Shown: positions 43,355-52,460, numbered from the stretch's first letter. The stretch: 64,000 nucleotides of DNA from Shewanella woodyi ATCC 51908 (GCF_000019525.1 NC_010506.1:2356001-2420000), one strand, 5' to 3'. The notes: a model not told the origin generated them from the letters alone. Program-made: numbers and translations.

Positions 43355-43387
43355 TATTATGTTCGCCAACGAGATCATAGAATCCGT
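43355..43387 (+). promoter_or_regulatory. Conserved promoter/leader block of 5'-nucleotidase 2
   Basis: TATTATGTTCGCCAACGAG and the following GAATCCGT match the block at 41060-41092 at 29 of 33 positions. It lies 62 bases before the start codon, against 40 for paralogue 1. Confidence 0.6.
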
Positions 43388-43449
43388 ATTTTTAAAAAAT
43401 GATGGTAATAATTAAAACTATTTCAATAAAAATCTAGGGGTTGATAGTA

Positions 43450-45159
43450 ATGAAAAATTTGTTAATTAAAGGACTTGTTGCATCTGCTGTACTGGCAGCA
43501 TTAACGGGCTGTGGTAGCGATAATGATGATGCACCCGTTTTACCGACTACCTGTGCCGAAGCTGGTGAGGCATGTACCACTTTCACTGTACTGCATACGA
43601 ATGATAACCATGGCCGTTTTTGGGAAAACAGGCATGGCGAATATGGCATGGCGGCACGTAAGACTCTGATCGATCAGATCCGTGCAGAGGTCGAGTCCAA
43701 TGGCAGTGAAACAATTCTGCTCTCAGGCGGTGATATCAATACAGGTGTACCTGAGTCAGATCTGCAAGATGCACGTCCTGATTTTGTTGGTATGAACCTG
43801 ATTGGTTACGATGCTATGGCTGTTGGTAACCACGAATTTGATAACCCGTTAGCAACTGTTGAGATGCAGCGTGAGTTGGCAAACTTCCCAATGCTGGCTG
43901 CTAATATCTATGATAAAGCTTCTGGTAAGCGTTATTTTGATGCTTATAAGGTCTTTGATGTAAATGGCCTGCGTATTGCGGTTGTAGGATTGACGACTGA
44001 AGACACTAAGAAAATTGGTAACCCTGAATTTATCAGTGGTCTTGAATTTACCGACCCTGCGACAGAGATCCAGAAAGTCATTAAAGATATTAAAGATGCC
44101 GATGAAGCGGATCTTATCTTTGCTACAACCCATATGGGACACTACGCTGACGCACAAAATGGCAGTAATGCACCGGGTGATGTCGCCATGGCTCGTGCAG
44201 TAACAGCTGGCGATCTGCATGCGATTATTGGTGGTCACTCTCAGAACCCTGTCTGTATGGAGCCTGGTACTAACGATTACGCAGACTTTACGCCTGGTGG
44301 CGATTGTACGCCTGATAAGCAAAATGGCACCTATATCATGCAAGCCCATGAGTGGGGTAAGTATGTTGGACAAGCTGATTTCGAATACTTCAACGATGAG
44401 CTACACCTTGCAAGCTACAAGCTGATCCCGGTTAACTTGAAGAAGAAAAATGATGCGGGAGAGCGTGTGTTGATTGGTGAAGAGATCACACCAGATGGCA
44501 CTGTATTAGAGATCCTGAAGCAGTATCAAGAGAAAGGTCAAGACCAGCTAAACGAAGTGATTGCGACAACGGCAGAGAAGCTTGAAGGTGAGCGTGCAGT
44601 TGTGCGTTTTATGCAGACTAACTTAGGTCACTTAATCTCAACTGCGCACACCTCAAAAGTAAATGCTGATGTTGGTGTGATGAACTCAGGTGGCGTACGC
44701 GCATCTATTGAGCCTGGTGAGATCACTTATAAGGATGTATTAACTGTGCAGCCATTTGGTAACTCTATCACTAAGAGTACAGTAACAGGCGCTGAGTTAA
44801 CTGAATACTTAGGCGCTGTTGCATCTCTACAGATTGACTCAGGTGCCTATGCTCAACTGACTGGCGTAAAAATGACCGTTGATTGTGTTGCTAAAACTGT
44901 CGATATCAGCGATGTCAATGGCAAAGGCTATGATGCCGCTGCAACTTATACATTTACCGTTCCTAGCTTTAACGCTGCTGGTGGTGACGGTTATCCTGTA
45001 TTGACCCCTGTGATGACAGGTTTTGTTGATGCAGCCGTTATGTATGACTTCTTAAAAGAAAAGGGCTCTATTGCTGCAGGTGAATTTGCACCGACTGGTG
45101 ATGTTGTTTATGAGAACTCTATGAGCACTGATGGTTGTCAGGTACTAAGCACTCAATAA
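43450..45159 (+). CDS. 5'-nucleotidase/metallophosphatase lipoprotein, paralogue 2
   Basis: A 569-residue paralogue of the preceding gene, with the same motifs (TVLHTNDNHGRF, LLSGGDINTGVPES, VGNHEFDNPL, IIGGHSQNPVCM, VMNSGGVRASI) and lipobox LAALTGC at Cys21. The C-terminal domain is more diverged and slightly shorter than in paralogue 1, which could change substrate range. AGGGG precedes the ATG at 43450. The shared leader block suggests common control. A strong terminator follows. Confidence 0.93.
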   Translation: MKNLLIKGLVASAVLAALTGCGSDNDDAPVLPTTCAEAGEACTTFTVLHTNDNHGRFWENRHGEYGMAARKTLIDQIRAEVESNGSETILLSGGDINTGVPESDLQDARPDFVGMNLIGYDAMAVGNHEFDNPLATVEMQRELANFPMLAANIYDKASGKRYFDAYKVFDVNGLRIAVVGLTTEDTKKIGNPEFISGLEFTDPATEIQKVIKDIKDADEADLIFATTHMGHYADAQNGSNAPGDVAMARAVTAGDLHAIIGGHSQNPVCMEPGTNDYADFTPGGDCTPDKQNGTYIMQAHEWGKYVGQADFEYFNDELHLASYKLIPVNLKKKNDAGERVLIGEEITPDGTVLEILKQYQEKGQDQLNEVIATTAEKLEGERAVVRFMQTNLGHLISTAHTSKVNADVGVMNSGGVRASIEPGEITYKDVLTVQPFGNSITKSTVTGAELTEYLGAVASLQIDSGAYAQLTGVKMTVDCVAKTVDISDVNGKGYDAAATYTFTVPSFNAAGGDGYPVLTPVMTGFVDAAVMYDFLKEKGSIAAGEFAPTGDVVYENSMSTDGCQVLSTQ

Positions 45160-45192
45160 GAAGCTTATTAAAAGTTTTTTAGTGTAAAGAGT

Positions 45193-45225
45193 AGGGTAGC
45201 TTTCGAGCTACCCTTTTTTATTTTT
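45193..45225 (+). terminator. Terminator of nucleotidase paralogue 2
   Basis: AGGGTAGCT pairs with AGCTACCCT closed by a TTCG tetraloop, then a T-run. Confidence 0.93.
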
Positions 45226-45233
45226 GAAAACTT

Positions 45234-45252
45234 TTATATTGATTGGTATTAA
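45234..45252. repeat. Dispersed short palindrome, copy 6
   Basis: TTATATTGATTGGTATTAA is identical to the copy at 4618-4636 and again lies just past a terminator. Confidence 0.65.
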
Positions 45253-45293
45253 ACTCAAGACTAGAAAAAAATGTCACTTTTTTAATACCAAGC

Positions 45294-45321
45294 CTTGAAA
45301 ACAAAATTATTGGCTACATAT
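45294..45321 (+). promoter_or_regulatory. Sigma-32 heat-shock promoter of ibpA
   Basis: CTTGAAA (perfect -35) is followed after 13 bases by CTACATAT, matching five of the seven fixed positions of the CCCCATNT -10. It drives a leader of about 160 bases before the Hsp20 gene. Confidence 0.65.
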
Positions 45322-45462
45322 AGTGAGTATGGGGCGCTCAATGAGGTCTCTAGTTAATGAAAACGTGATGCCTTCGGGGTCTATGTTTGTTAGCGAAAAA
45401 TGATTGTGAAAAGGTGCGACTAAGCTAACGATTTAGCTGATGTTGACCAACTTAAATTAACT

Positions 45463-45484
45463 ATATTGCTTAAGACAAGGATAT
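45463..45484 (+). promoter_or_regulatory. ROSE-like RNA thermometer hairpin over the ibpA ribosome site
   Basis: ATATTGCTT pairs with AAGGATAT across AAGAC, with the G of TTGCT left unpaired opposite the AAGG ribosome site. This is the defining feature of ROSE elements (UYGCU facing the Shine-Dalgarno), and the start codon follows four bases later. Heat melting of the hairpin would free translation. Confidence 0.7.
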
Positions 45485-45488
45485 AACT

Positions 45489-45929
45489 ATGCGTAATTAT
45501 GACTTAACACCACTATACCGCAGTGCCATTGGTTTCGATCGTTTAGCCCAGCTTGCAGAACATGCTGCATCGAACAAAGGCAATTCAGGTTACCCACCCT
45601 ATAATATCGAACTGCTTAACGAGACCCGTTACCGTATCACTATGGCTGTTGCCGGCTTCACGATGGACGAGCTGGATATTACCAGCGAAGGTGACAAGTT
45701 ATTAGTGAAGGGTACCAAGGCAGAACAAGATAAAGAGCGTAAATACCTTTATCAAGGTATAGCAGAGCGCGGCTTTGAGCGTACATTCCAGCTTGCTGAC
45801 TATGTCACCGTTGTGGGGGCTAACCTTGAGAACGGTTTACTCAATATTGATCTTCAACGTGAGATCCCAGAGGCGATGAAGCCTAGAAAAATTGAGATCG
45901 GTACATCAAGATTGATCGACTCTGAGTAG
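45489..45929 (+). CDS. ibpA: Small heat-shock protein IbpA (Hsp20)
   Basis: A 146-residue alpha-crystallin-type chaperone. The N-terminal arm [19 protein letters not shown] is typical of IbpA/IbpB. It is followed by the Hsp20 core ([57 protein letters not shown]) and a C-terminal extension PRKIEI carrying the I-x-I oligomerisation motif. It holds aggregating proteins for refolding. Control appears double: a sigma-32 promoter plus a ROSE-like thermometer. Confidence 0.95.
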   Translation: MRNYDLTPLYRSAIGFDRLAQLAEHAASNKGNSGYPPYNIELLNETRYRITMAVAGFTMDELDITSEGDKLLVKGTKAEQDKERKYLYQGIAERGFERTFQLADYVTVVGANLENGLLNIDLQREIPEAMKPRKIEIGTSRLIDSE

Positions 45930-45975
45930 TTTCTTATAGCCTGGACTCTATAATTAACTAACATTCAGAAAATAG

Positions 45976-45998
45976 AAAGGGAGCCTAGGGCTCCCTTT
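45976..45998 (+). terminator. Terminator of ibpA
   Basis: AAAGGGAGCC faces GGGCTCCCTTTT across a very short loop, giving a strong hairpin with T residues. Confidence 0.8.
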
Positions 45999-46270
45999 TG
46001 CACATGGATGTGCTTATCCCTGATCGCAAGGACAGCGATGGAAGGGGTTTGCACATGGCCGGATATGTTCCATACATTTTGCGGCATTTCCTCCATCCGT
46101 GGAGGTCAGATGTGCTTATCCCTGATCGCAAGGTACCTGAAATGCTCCCAGCATTTGTCGGTATTCCCTACACTGACCCATAGGGATATGGGGAATGTCT
46201 TTAAAGCGTATGGAACGCTTAAGACCATGTAGCTCAAAGCGATGGAAGGGCTTGTTCTCCGGCAAATACT
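45999..46270. repeat. Structured repeat cluster between ibpA and ilvH
   Basis: A 25-base direct repeat (GATGTGCTTATCCC and onward) occurs at 46007-46031 and 46109-46133. GCGATGGAAGGG occurs at 46035 and 46239, and TTGCACATGG at 45999-46008 and 46049-46058. Hairpins include CCTCCA/TGGAGG near 46090, AAATGCT/AGCATTT near 46139 and AAGCGT/ACGCTT near 46204. The two short ORFs across it are in repeat DNA without ribosome sites. It looks like overlapping copies or remnants of a dispersed intergenic repeat; genome-wide copies cannot be checked here. Confidence 0.55.
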
Positions 46271-46276
46271 AGCTTC

Positions 46277-46771
46277 TTAAGCGCGCATCGCCTTTTCACC
46301 GCGGCTAAGCCCAACGACGCCAGAGCGAGATACTTCAACCACTTTAGTGACTTCACCAATGGCGCTGATAAAGGCATCAAGCTTAGCTGTCGGCCCAGTT
46401 AACTGCACTGTGTAAAGCTCAGCGGTAATATCGACAATTTGTGCACGGAATATATCTGCTGTGCGTTTTACCTCTTCACGAATACTGCCTTTGGCTTTGA
46501 CTTTGACCAGAGCCAGTTCTCGCTCGATATGCTCAGATTCTGTAATGTTAGAGACTTTTAGAATATCGATTAACTTGTGCAGCTGTTTCTCAATCTGTTC
46601 CAGTACATTTTCATCGGCAAACAGTGTGATATTGAGCCTTGATAGCGTTGCATCATCGGTTGGGGCTACCGTTAGTGTTTCTATGTTATAGCCGCGTTGA
46701 GAAAACAGGCCAACAACTCGAGACAGGGCGCCAGGTTGGTTTTCAAGTAATACAGATATAATACGACGCAT
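46277..46771 (-). CDS. ilvH: Acetolactate synthase small (regulatory) subunit
   Basis: A 164-residue protein starting [20 protein letters not shown], the standard IlvH N-terminal ACT domain with GYNIETLTVAPTDDATLSR, followed by the C-terminal ALS regulatory domain (REVKRTADIFRAQIVDIT). It binds valine and confers feedback inhibition on the catalytic subunit. The ATG overlaps the ilvI stop codon (TAATG), giving tight coupling, with CGGAG upstream. Confidence 0.96.
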   Translation of the reverse strand: MRRIISVLLENQPGALSRVVGLFSQRGYNIETLTVAPTDDATLSRLNITLFADENVLEQIEKQLHKLIDILKVSNITESEHIERELALVKVKAKGSIREEVKRTADIFRAQIVDITAELYTVQLTGPTAKLDAFISAIGEVTKVVEVSRSGVVGLSRGEKAMRA

Positions 46772-48492
46772 TAGCTTTTCTCCGTTTTGCTTAGCCACAT
46801 CTCGTTCATTGCCCCGCCGCGAATAAGCATTGGGTAAACGTGCTCTGTCTGATCGACATTAATGTCGACAAACACCAACTTATCCTTCATCGCTAGGGCT
46901 TTCTCAAGTCCAGATTCAAGCTCTGATGAGTCACTGATTGTGATCCCCACATGGCCATAAGCTTCAGCAATTTTGGCAAAGTTAGGTACAGAGTCCATGT
47001 AAGAGTGAGAGTGACGGCCAGAATAGATCATATCCTGCCACTGCTTTACCATGCCAAGAAAACGATTATTTAGATTAATGATTTTTACAGGAATATCGTA
47101 TTGAAGCGCTGTCGATAACTCCTGAATATTCATCTGTATTGAACCATCACCAGTCACACAAAGCACTGTTTCATCAGGCTTGGCTAACTTGACCCCCATG
47201 GCTGCTGGCAAGCCAAATCCCATGGTGCCGAGCCCGCCTGAGTTTATCCAGCGGCGTGGTTTATCAAAAGGATAATAGAGGGCGGCAAACATCTGGTGCT
47301 GGCCTACATCTGAAGCCACATAAGCGTTACCTTTGGTGAGTTTATGCAGGGCTTCAATCACCTCTTGTGGCTTAATTTTTTCACTGGTTTTGTCATAGGC
47401 AAGACTCTTACGTTCACGCCATTGATTAATTTCACTCCACCAGAAATCGATGGCAGCTTCATCTCGATTGTCATCATTGGATGCATTTAGTTGAGTTAAC
47501 ATCACATCGAGAATTTTATCTGCCGAACCAACGATAGGAATATCGACACGTATGGTTTTAGAGATAGAGGAGGGGTCTATATCTATATGCAAAATGGTGG
47601 CGTTGGGGCAGTATTTTTCGACATTATTGGTGGTTCTGTCATCAAAGCGCACCCCAATACCGAAGATTAAATCGGTATTGTGCATCGCCATGTTGGCTTC
47701 ATAGCAACCGTGCATGCCCAGCATGCCTAAGCTATTTTGATGTGTTCCGGGAAAAGCACCGAGCCCCATTAAGGTACTAACCACAGGAATATTTAGTTTT
47801 TCTGATAGGGCTAAAATTTGCTTGTCGCACTCTGATATAACTGCGCCGCCACCGACGTAAAGAACTGGCTTTTTAGCTGCCAGGAGCGCCTGTATTCCGC
47901 GGCGGATCTGCCCTTTGTGACCAGAGGTCGTTGGGTTGTATGAACGCATGCTGATGTCATTTGGATACTCATAATCATGGAGTATCTCAGGGTTCATGCA
48001 ATCTTTTGGAACATCGACAACGACAGGGCCTGGTCTGCCGCTGGCTGCGATAAAGAAGGCTTTTTTGATGATCTCAGGGATATCTCGTGCGTCAGTGACC
48101 AAAAAGCTGTGTTTAACAACGGGCCTTGAGATACCGATCATGTCACACTCTTGGAATGCATCGTTACCGATCAAATTGCTAGGAACTTGACCCGAGACAA
48201 TCACCAGAGGAATTGAATCCATATAAGCGGTTGCAATACCAGTAATCGTGTTGGTGGCGCCGGGGCCTGATGTGACAAGGACCACACCGACTTCACCCGT
48301 TGCGCGGGCATAGCCGTCAGCCATGTGCACGGCAGCTTGTTCATGACGAACTAAGATATGTTCTATTTTGGATTTTTCGTGTAGGGCATCATAGATATCT
48401 AACACGGATCCGCCAGGATAGCCGAATATATGTTTTACGCCTTCGTCGATAAGTGAACGGACGATCATACTGGCGCCGGATAACTTCTCCAT
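46771..48492 (-). CDS. ilvI: Acetolactate synthase large (catalytic) subunit
   Basis: A 573-residue ThDP-dependent enzyme starting [20 protein letters not shown], with the catalytic Glu in [19 protein letters not shown], the FAD region [11 protein letters not shown], and the ThDP motif [29 protein letters not shown]. It condenses pyruvate to acetolactate (or with 2-ketobutyrate) in valine, leucine and isoleucine synthesis. I use the ATG at 48492 with GAGGG upstream, which gives the normal length; the frame is open to 48630. It forms an operon with ilvH. Confidence 0.96.
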   Translation of the reverse strand: MEKLSGASMIVRSLIDEGVKHIFGYPGGSVLDIYDALHEKSKIEHILVRHEQAAVHMADGYARATGEVGVVLVTSGPGATNTITGIATAYMDSIPLVIVSGQVPSNLIGNDAFQECDMIGISRPVVKHSFLVTDARDIPEIIKKAFFIAASGRPGPVVVDVPKDCMNPEILHDYEYPNDISMRSYNPTTSGHKGQIRRGIQALLAAKKPVLYVGGGAVISECDKQILALSEKLNIPVVSTLMGLGAFPGTHQNSLGMLGMHGCYEANMAMHNTDLIFGIGVRFDDRTTNNVEKYCPNATILHIDIDPSSISKTIRVDIPIVGSADKILDVMLTQLNASNDDNRDEAAIDFWWSEINQWRERKSLAYDKTSEKIKPQEVIEALHKLTKGNAYVASDVGQHQMFAALYYPFDKPRRWINSGGLGTMGFGLPAAMGVKLAKPDETVLCVTGDGSIQMNIQELSTALQYDIPVKIINLNNRFLGMVKQWQDMIYSGRHSHSYMDSVPNFAKIAEAYGHVGITISDSSELESGLEKALAMKDKLVFVDINVDQTEHVYPMLIRGGAMNEMWLSKTEKS

Positions 48493-48864
48493 TTGTAAAC
48501 CCTCATAAGTTACCGCTACGGTATGCAGTATCTCGATACAGCGACGGTAATCGCTTGAATATAATGAGTTTGGACGGTGATCCTCACTCTCGATATGTCG
48601 GTTAGCATCTGGTGTAATGTTAACCATCACCTTGTAAGGTGTGACATCTGTTTAAAATGAACAGATTTTCATCATATAAAAAAGAGCACGTATTTCAACC
48701 CTTTTATGTAAAAAAACTCTTTAGATGAGAAAAAATAGTGTTTAGAGGGGAATTCAGCACTATTTTTGTGCAGATAAGATAAAAAAGAGATAGTTTATGA
48801 AAATAGGAAAACGAGTTTGAGGCTGATTAATACCATGTGTTGTTAAGTTAAAGCTTTTTCACTG
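48493..48864. other. ilvIH upstream region
   Basis: About 370 bp include an in-frame open extension of ilvI without a usable ribosome site, a small palindrome CACCTT/AAGGTG at 48631-48644, and AT-rich stretches beyond. No branched-chain-rich leader peptide is seen, so classical attenuation is not supported. Lrp control is known for E. coli ilvIH but cannot be shown here. Confidence 0.45.
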
Positions 48865-48898
48865 TAGATGCAGAGAAAGTCTAATCTCCCTGCATCTA
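48865..48898 (-). terminator. Hairpin downstream of the Bcr/CflA gene
   Basis: TAGATGCAG pairs with CTGCATCTA, with additional GA/TC pairing in the loop. Only a weak T tract follows on the minus strand. Confidence 0.4.
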
Positions 48899-48948
48899 TC
48901 GCTATTTCTCTGGTTAAGGCGATTTATGTAGATGTTTGTCTATCAGGC

Positions 48949-50175
48949 TCACTCTTCACACTGAACGCCGTGAGCTGCAAAAAACTGACACAGTCCAACT
49001 AAGATGACGGCACTTAGCATAAGTGCTGAAAACGGCACTGCTGTACCTGTATAAAATAGGGCAAGCAGCGGGCCTGCCATGGCACCACAGCCAAAGCGCA
49101 AGGTGCCAATCACTGCGGTTGCAGTACCTGTCTCTTTTTTAAATTTCATCAGCACAATAGCATCAGCGTTGACGGACATGATCCCTAAGAACCCCATAAA
49201 GGGGATCAACATAGCCACAGTAAAGTGATAACTAAGCCCAAAAAGATTAACGAGTAACAGCGCTGAGCCTGCAAGCATCGCCAGTAAGGTTGAAACTTTT
49301 AGCATCAGTCTTGAACCGTAACGCACAACAATTCGGCTGTTTATAACATTGGCTAACATGAGTGCGCCAACATTGGTGCTAAAGAGTATGGCAAAAAGTG
49401 ACTTGTCTAAGCCAAAAACCTCCATGTAAACAAAGGGGGAGGCGGTCAGGTAGCAGAAAAAAGCAAATGAGGTCAGTACGCCACTGGCGATATGCAGTTT
49501 TGTCCCAGGCTTGGTGAAGACCACGGCATAGGCTCCAAAGAAAGATTTTTGGCTACGGCTGTTTGCATCACTGTCGCTGGGCATCTTCAACTTCCACAGC
49601 ACTAGTGCTAGCAAGATGAACGCGTAAGCTGCAAGAATGAAGAAGATGAGATGCCACTCTCCAAGCTCTAGGATAAGACTGCCTATGCTAGGGGCTATCA
49701 GAGGCGCTAACATCATTATTAAGCTTACATATGACATTCCCTTAGCTGTGTTTTCTCCATAGACCTCTTTGATATAACCAGGCACAACAACCGTAGCGGC
49801 AGCACCAATAAAAGCTTGTGCAAATCTTAATGCTAAAAATAGTTCAACATTGTTGACGAAGGCCAAGCAGAGACTCACTAACATAAAACCTGTTAAACCC
49901 ATTAGTACAAGAGGTCGTCTACCGATCCTATCTGCTAAGGGGCCAAAACAGAGCATCCCTACGGCATAACCTGCCAGATAGATACTCAAAGATTGCTGCA
50001 CTGTAGTGATATCGGAATGGAAACTACTGGCTAAGGTTGCCATTGCAGGCAAATACATATCGATAGCCAAAGGCGTGATAGCTACGATGGCAGCTAGCAT
50101 GGGGATTAATATGGCAAGGTTAACGATAGCGACGGGTGTAACTGTGGCTGGCGATTGCTGTGGATCTGTTTGCAC
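48949..50175 (-). CDS. Bcr/CflA family multidrug efflux MFS transporter
   Basis: A 408-residue, 12-helix major-facilitator protein with the Bcr/CflA signatures AITPLAIDMYLPAM and FGPLADRIGRRPLVLMGL (MFS motif A), QAFIGAAATVVVPG and GFLGIMSVNADAIVLMKF. It would export drugs such as bicyclomycin or chloramphenicol, or sulfonamides, in exchange for protons; the substrate is not assigned. The start is GTG with AAGAGG at good spacing. A perfect palindrome 70 bases upstream may be an operator. Confidence 0.92.
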   Translation of the reverse strand: MQTDPQQSPATVTPVAIVNLAILIPMLAAIVAITPLAIDMYLPAMATLASSFHSDITTVQQSLSIYLAGYAVGMLCFGPLADRIGRRPLVLMGLTGFMLVSLCLAFVNNVELFLALRFAQAFIGAAATVVVPGYIKEVYGENTAKGMSYVSLIMMLAPLIAPSIGSLILELGEWHLIFFILAAYAFILLALVLWKLKMPSDSDANSRSQKSFFGAYAVVFTKPGTKLHIASGVLTSFAFFCYLTASPFVYMEVFGLDKSLFAILFSTNVGALMLANVINSRIVVRYGSRLMLKVSTLLAMLAGSALLLVNLFGLSYHFTVAMLIPFMGFLGIMSVNADAIVLMKFKKETGTATAVIGTLRFGCGAMAGPLLALFYTGTAVPFSALMLSAVILVGLCQFFAAHGVQCEE

Positions 50176-50533
50176 TGATACCTCTTGATACTAAATCTTG
50201 CAGTGAAGGGAAAATTAACTAATACGGCCGTGCTTGAAATATCTTTATACCGATCGGTATGAGTCAGATATCTGAGAGATGGATGATTGTACGACTTATC
50301 ACCCGAGTAAGCCATGTTGAAATGAGCTCTTTACTGAATTAGCTGGGGCAATTTGTAACGAAACTTTACTTGAGCCAAGTGCTCTCGTTTTTAAGCTCTC
50401 TTTAACTATTTAAGCTTATTCAGATTGAATACTCGAGTTTGCTCAATGTCTTAAATTTGTCACCTTGTTGTCATCTTTTGTTCGCTTTATGTCATTAGGT
50501 TATCTGGTCAAATTCTAGAGATGATACACCTTA
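50176..50533. other. Divergent intergenic region
   Basis: This 358-bp region between the Bcr/CflA gene and the choice-of-anchor lipoprotein contains the palindrome at 50244-50262. No small gene is evident. Confidence 0.5.
50244..50262. promoter_or_regulatory. Perfect palindrome, candidate repressor operator (or copy of the dispersed motif)
   Basis: ATACCGATCGGTAT is a perfect 14-bp palindrome, resembling TetR-family operators, 70 bp upstream of the exporter start. It also resembles the dispersed TATACCAATCAGTATA motif with two changes, so either reading is possible. No TetR gene lies nearby. Confidence 0.4.
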
Positions 50534-52453
50534 ATGGCGGGCACAATGAAAACAACAAGCAGAGCTATATCGGTAAATAGAAGAGTCAACATTAAGCAAA
50601 AGGTGATAGCGAAGTATCGAAGCGTTATTCAGTCGATGTTAGTTAGCTCTTTTTTGCTAGCGGGCTGCGGAAGTGATGGCAAGGACGGCATCAATGCACT
50701 GATCAATGTGACTGAGCTTGAGGTGGGAAGTGAGCAGTGTGCACTTGGTGGTCAGATAATTCAAACGGGTTTAGATATTAATGGTAATGGCCTGCTTGAG
50801 GGGGATGAAATTGATGACGCACAGACACAACTTAATTGTAAAGAGAGCACTAAGCCCTTGGCAGCGGAGTTAATTGCTCGGCATAGTTCAGGTGTCTTTG
50901 GGCAAAGTGCAGCAGAGATTGTTGATTATCATAGGGCATCGAGAAGCATATTTGTGGTGAATGCAAACAGTGGCAAAGTTGATCTGCTTAACGCATCACT
51001 TTTGGTTGATGCCACAGCAGTCAGTACAGAGAGTGCTTTGGTTTTAAATAATCTGCCAAAACTTGGAGAGCTCGACGTTGCTGCCGATATCGCCTTGGCA
51101 GAACTAGGGGAGGTTAATAGCTTAAGTATCTTTGATGATCTGTTAGCTGTGGCTATCGAAAGGGGAGATGGGCAAGGCAATAAGAAGCAAGCTAATGGGT
51201 TTGTTGCCTTTTATCGTTTATCACAGGCAGGTGACGCTAGTTTTATTAAAGCCGTTGAGGTCGGTGCATTACCTGATAATGTCACTTTTACCCATGACGG
51301 TAATAGCTTGATAGTCGCTAATGAAGGAGAGCCTAATGGGGCATACACCTTAGACCCTGAGGGAAGTATTGCTGTGATTGCGATTGTGCAAGGAGTACCC
51401 GCTGATAGCGCTAGCATAATAGACTTTAGCGACTTTAATCTTGGGGGAAGCCGAGAAAGTGAATTGAGCGAGCAGATCAAGATTAATGGCCCAGGCTCAT
51501 CGGTAGCTCAGGATTTAGAGCCCGAATATATCTCTATTTCAACAGATAATAATAGCGCTTTTGTGAGTCTGCAGGAAAATAACGCCATTGCTGTGGTTGA
51601 TTTAACGGCTTTGACGATTAGGGATATTTTACCTTTGGGCTTGAAAGATTTCGGGTTAGCACGAAATGGCATTGATGCTAGTGACAAAGATGATCTGATC
51701 AATATCCGTGCTTATGAAGGCGTTTATGGTCTTTATCAACCTGACACTATTGCAAGCTTTTCTTGGAAAGGGGGGAATTTTATTGTTTCTGCCAATGAAG
51801 GTGATGCCAGAGATTATGCTGGCTTTTCTGAAGAGCTAAGAGCGCAAGATTTGCTGTTAGATGCCAACCACCCACAAGTTGCTGCGATACAAGATAAGAC
51901 CCTGCTAGGGCGTCTTAAAGTGACAAATTCGATGGGAGATGAAGATCAAGATGGTGATTTTGATAAAATAATAGGTTATGGCGGTCGCTCTTTTTCTATC
52001 TGGGATGAAGCGGGAAATATAGTGTTCGATAGTGGTAATGAGTTTGCTCGTATCACTGCTGCGGTTTTAGGTAGCGATTTCAATAATCACAATGAAGAGA
52101 GTAAAGGAGATAGTCGTAGTGATGATAAAGGAGCCGAACCTGAAGCATTAGCGTTGGGAGTGATTGGTGATAAAAGGTACGCTTTTATTGGACTTGAACG
52201 AACATCAGGATTTATGATTTATGATATTACCAACCCATTTGATGTTCATTTTATCGACTACGTGGTCAATCGGGACTTTAGTGTCGAGTTTGAGATAGAT
52301 GGAGATAATATAAGCGGTATGCCTGAGCTTGCTGGCGACTTAGGCCCCGAGGGAATGAAGTTTGTCTCAGCAGATAAGAGTCCAAACGGGCAAGCGCTGT
52401 TGATTATTGGCAACGAGGTCAGCGGGACGACCTCTGTTTATCAGTTCAAATAA
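50534..52453 (+). CDS. Choice-of-anchor I family lipoprotein
   Basis: A protein of up to 639 residues. A lipobox (SSFLLAGC) is followed by a DUF7151-like segment (GLDINGNGLLEGDEIDDAQTQLNCK), then a beta-propeller-like body with SIFVVNANSGKVDLL, NSLIVANEGEPNG, FIVSANEGDARDY, GLERTSGFMIYDITNP and GPEGMKFV, typical of choice-of-anchor I proteins. Function is unproven; relatives include surface glycoproteins and are sometimes called alkaline-phosphatase-like. The start is uncertain. ATG 50534 gives an unusually long n-region, while GTG at 50603 would give a normal 22-residue lipoprotein signal. Confidence 0.85.
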   Translation: MAGTMKTTSRAISVNRRVNIKQKVIAKYRSVIQSMLVSSFLLAGCGSDGKDGINALINVTELEVGSEQCALGGQIIQTGLDINGNGLLEGDEIDDAQTQLNCKESTKPLAAELIARHSSGVFGQSAAEIVDYHRASRSIFVVNANSGKVDLLNASLLVDATAVSTESALVLNNLPKLGELDVAADIALAELGEVNSLSIFDDLLAVAIERGDGQGNKKQANGFVAFYRLSQAGDASFIKAVEVGALPDNVTFTHDGNSLIVANEGEPNGAYTLDPEGSIAVIAIVQGVPADSASIIDFSDFNLGGSRESELSEQIKINGPGSSVAQDLEPEYISISTDNNSAFVSLQENNAIAVVDLTALTIRDILPLGLKDFGLARNGIDASDKDDLINIRAYEGVYGLYQPDTIASFSWKGGNFIVSANEGDARDYAGFSEELRAQDLLLDANHPQVAAIQDKTLLGRLKVTNSMGDEDQDGDFDKIIGYGGRSFSIWDEAGNIVFDSGNEFARITAAVLGSDFNNHNEESKGDSRSDDKGAEPEALALGVIGDKRYAFIGLERTSGFMIYDITNPFDVHFIDYVVNRDFSVEFEIDGDNISGMPELAGDLGPEGMKFVSADKSPNGQALLIIGNEVSGTTSVYQFK

Positions 52454-52460
52454 CAGGGTT

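Noticed and set aside
45998..46232. Two overlapping 61- and 74-residue frames in the repeat cluster
   Set aside because: They translate direct repeats and hairpins in two frames and lack ribosome sites.
48493..48630. N-terminal extension of ilvI or a leader peptide
   Set aside because: The extension lacks a usable ribosome site, is not rich in branched-chain residues, and the downstream ATG gives the standard family length.
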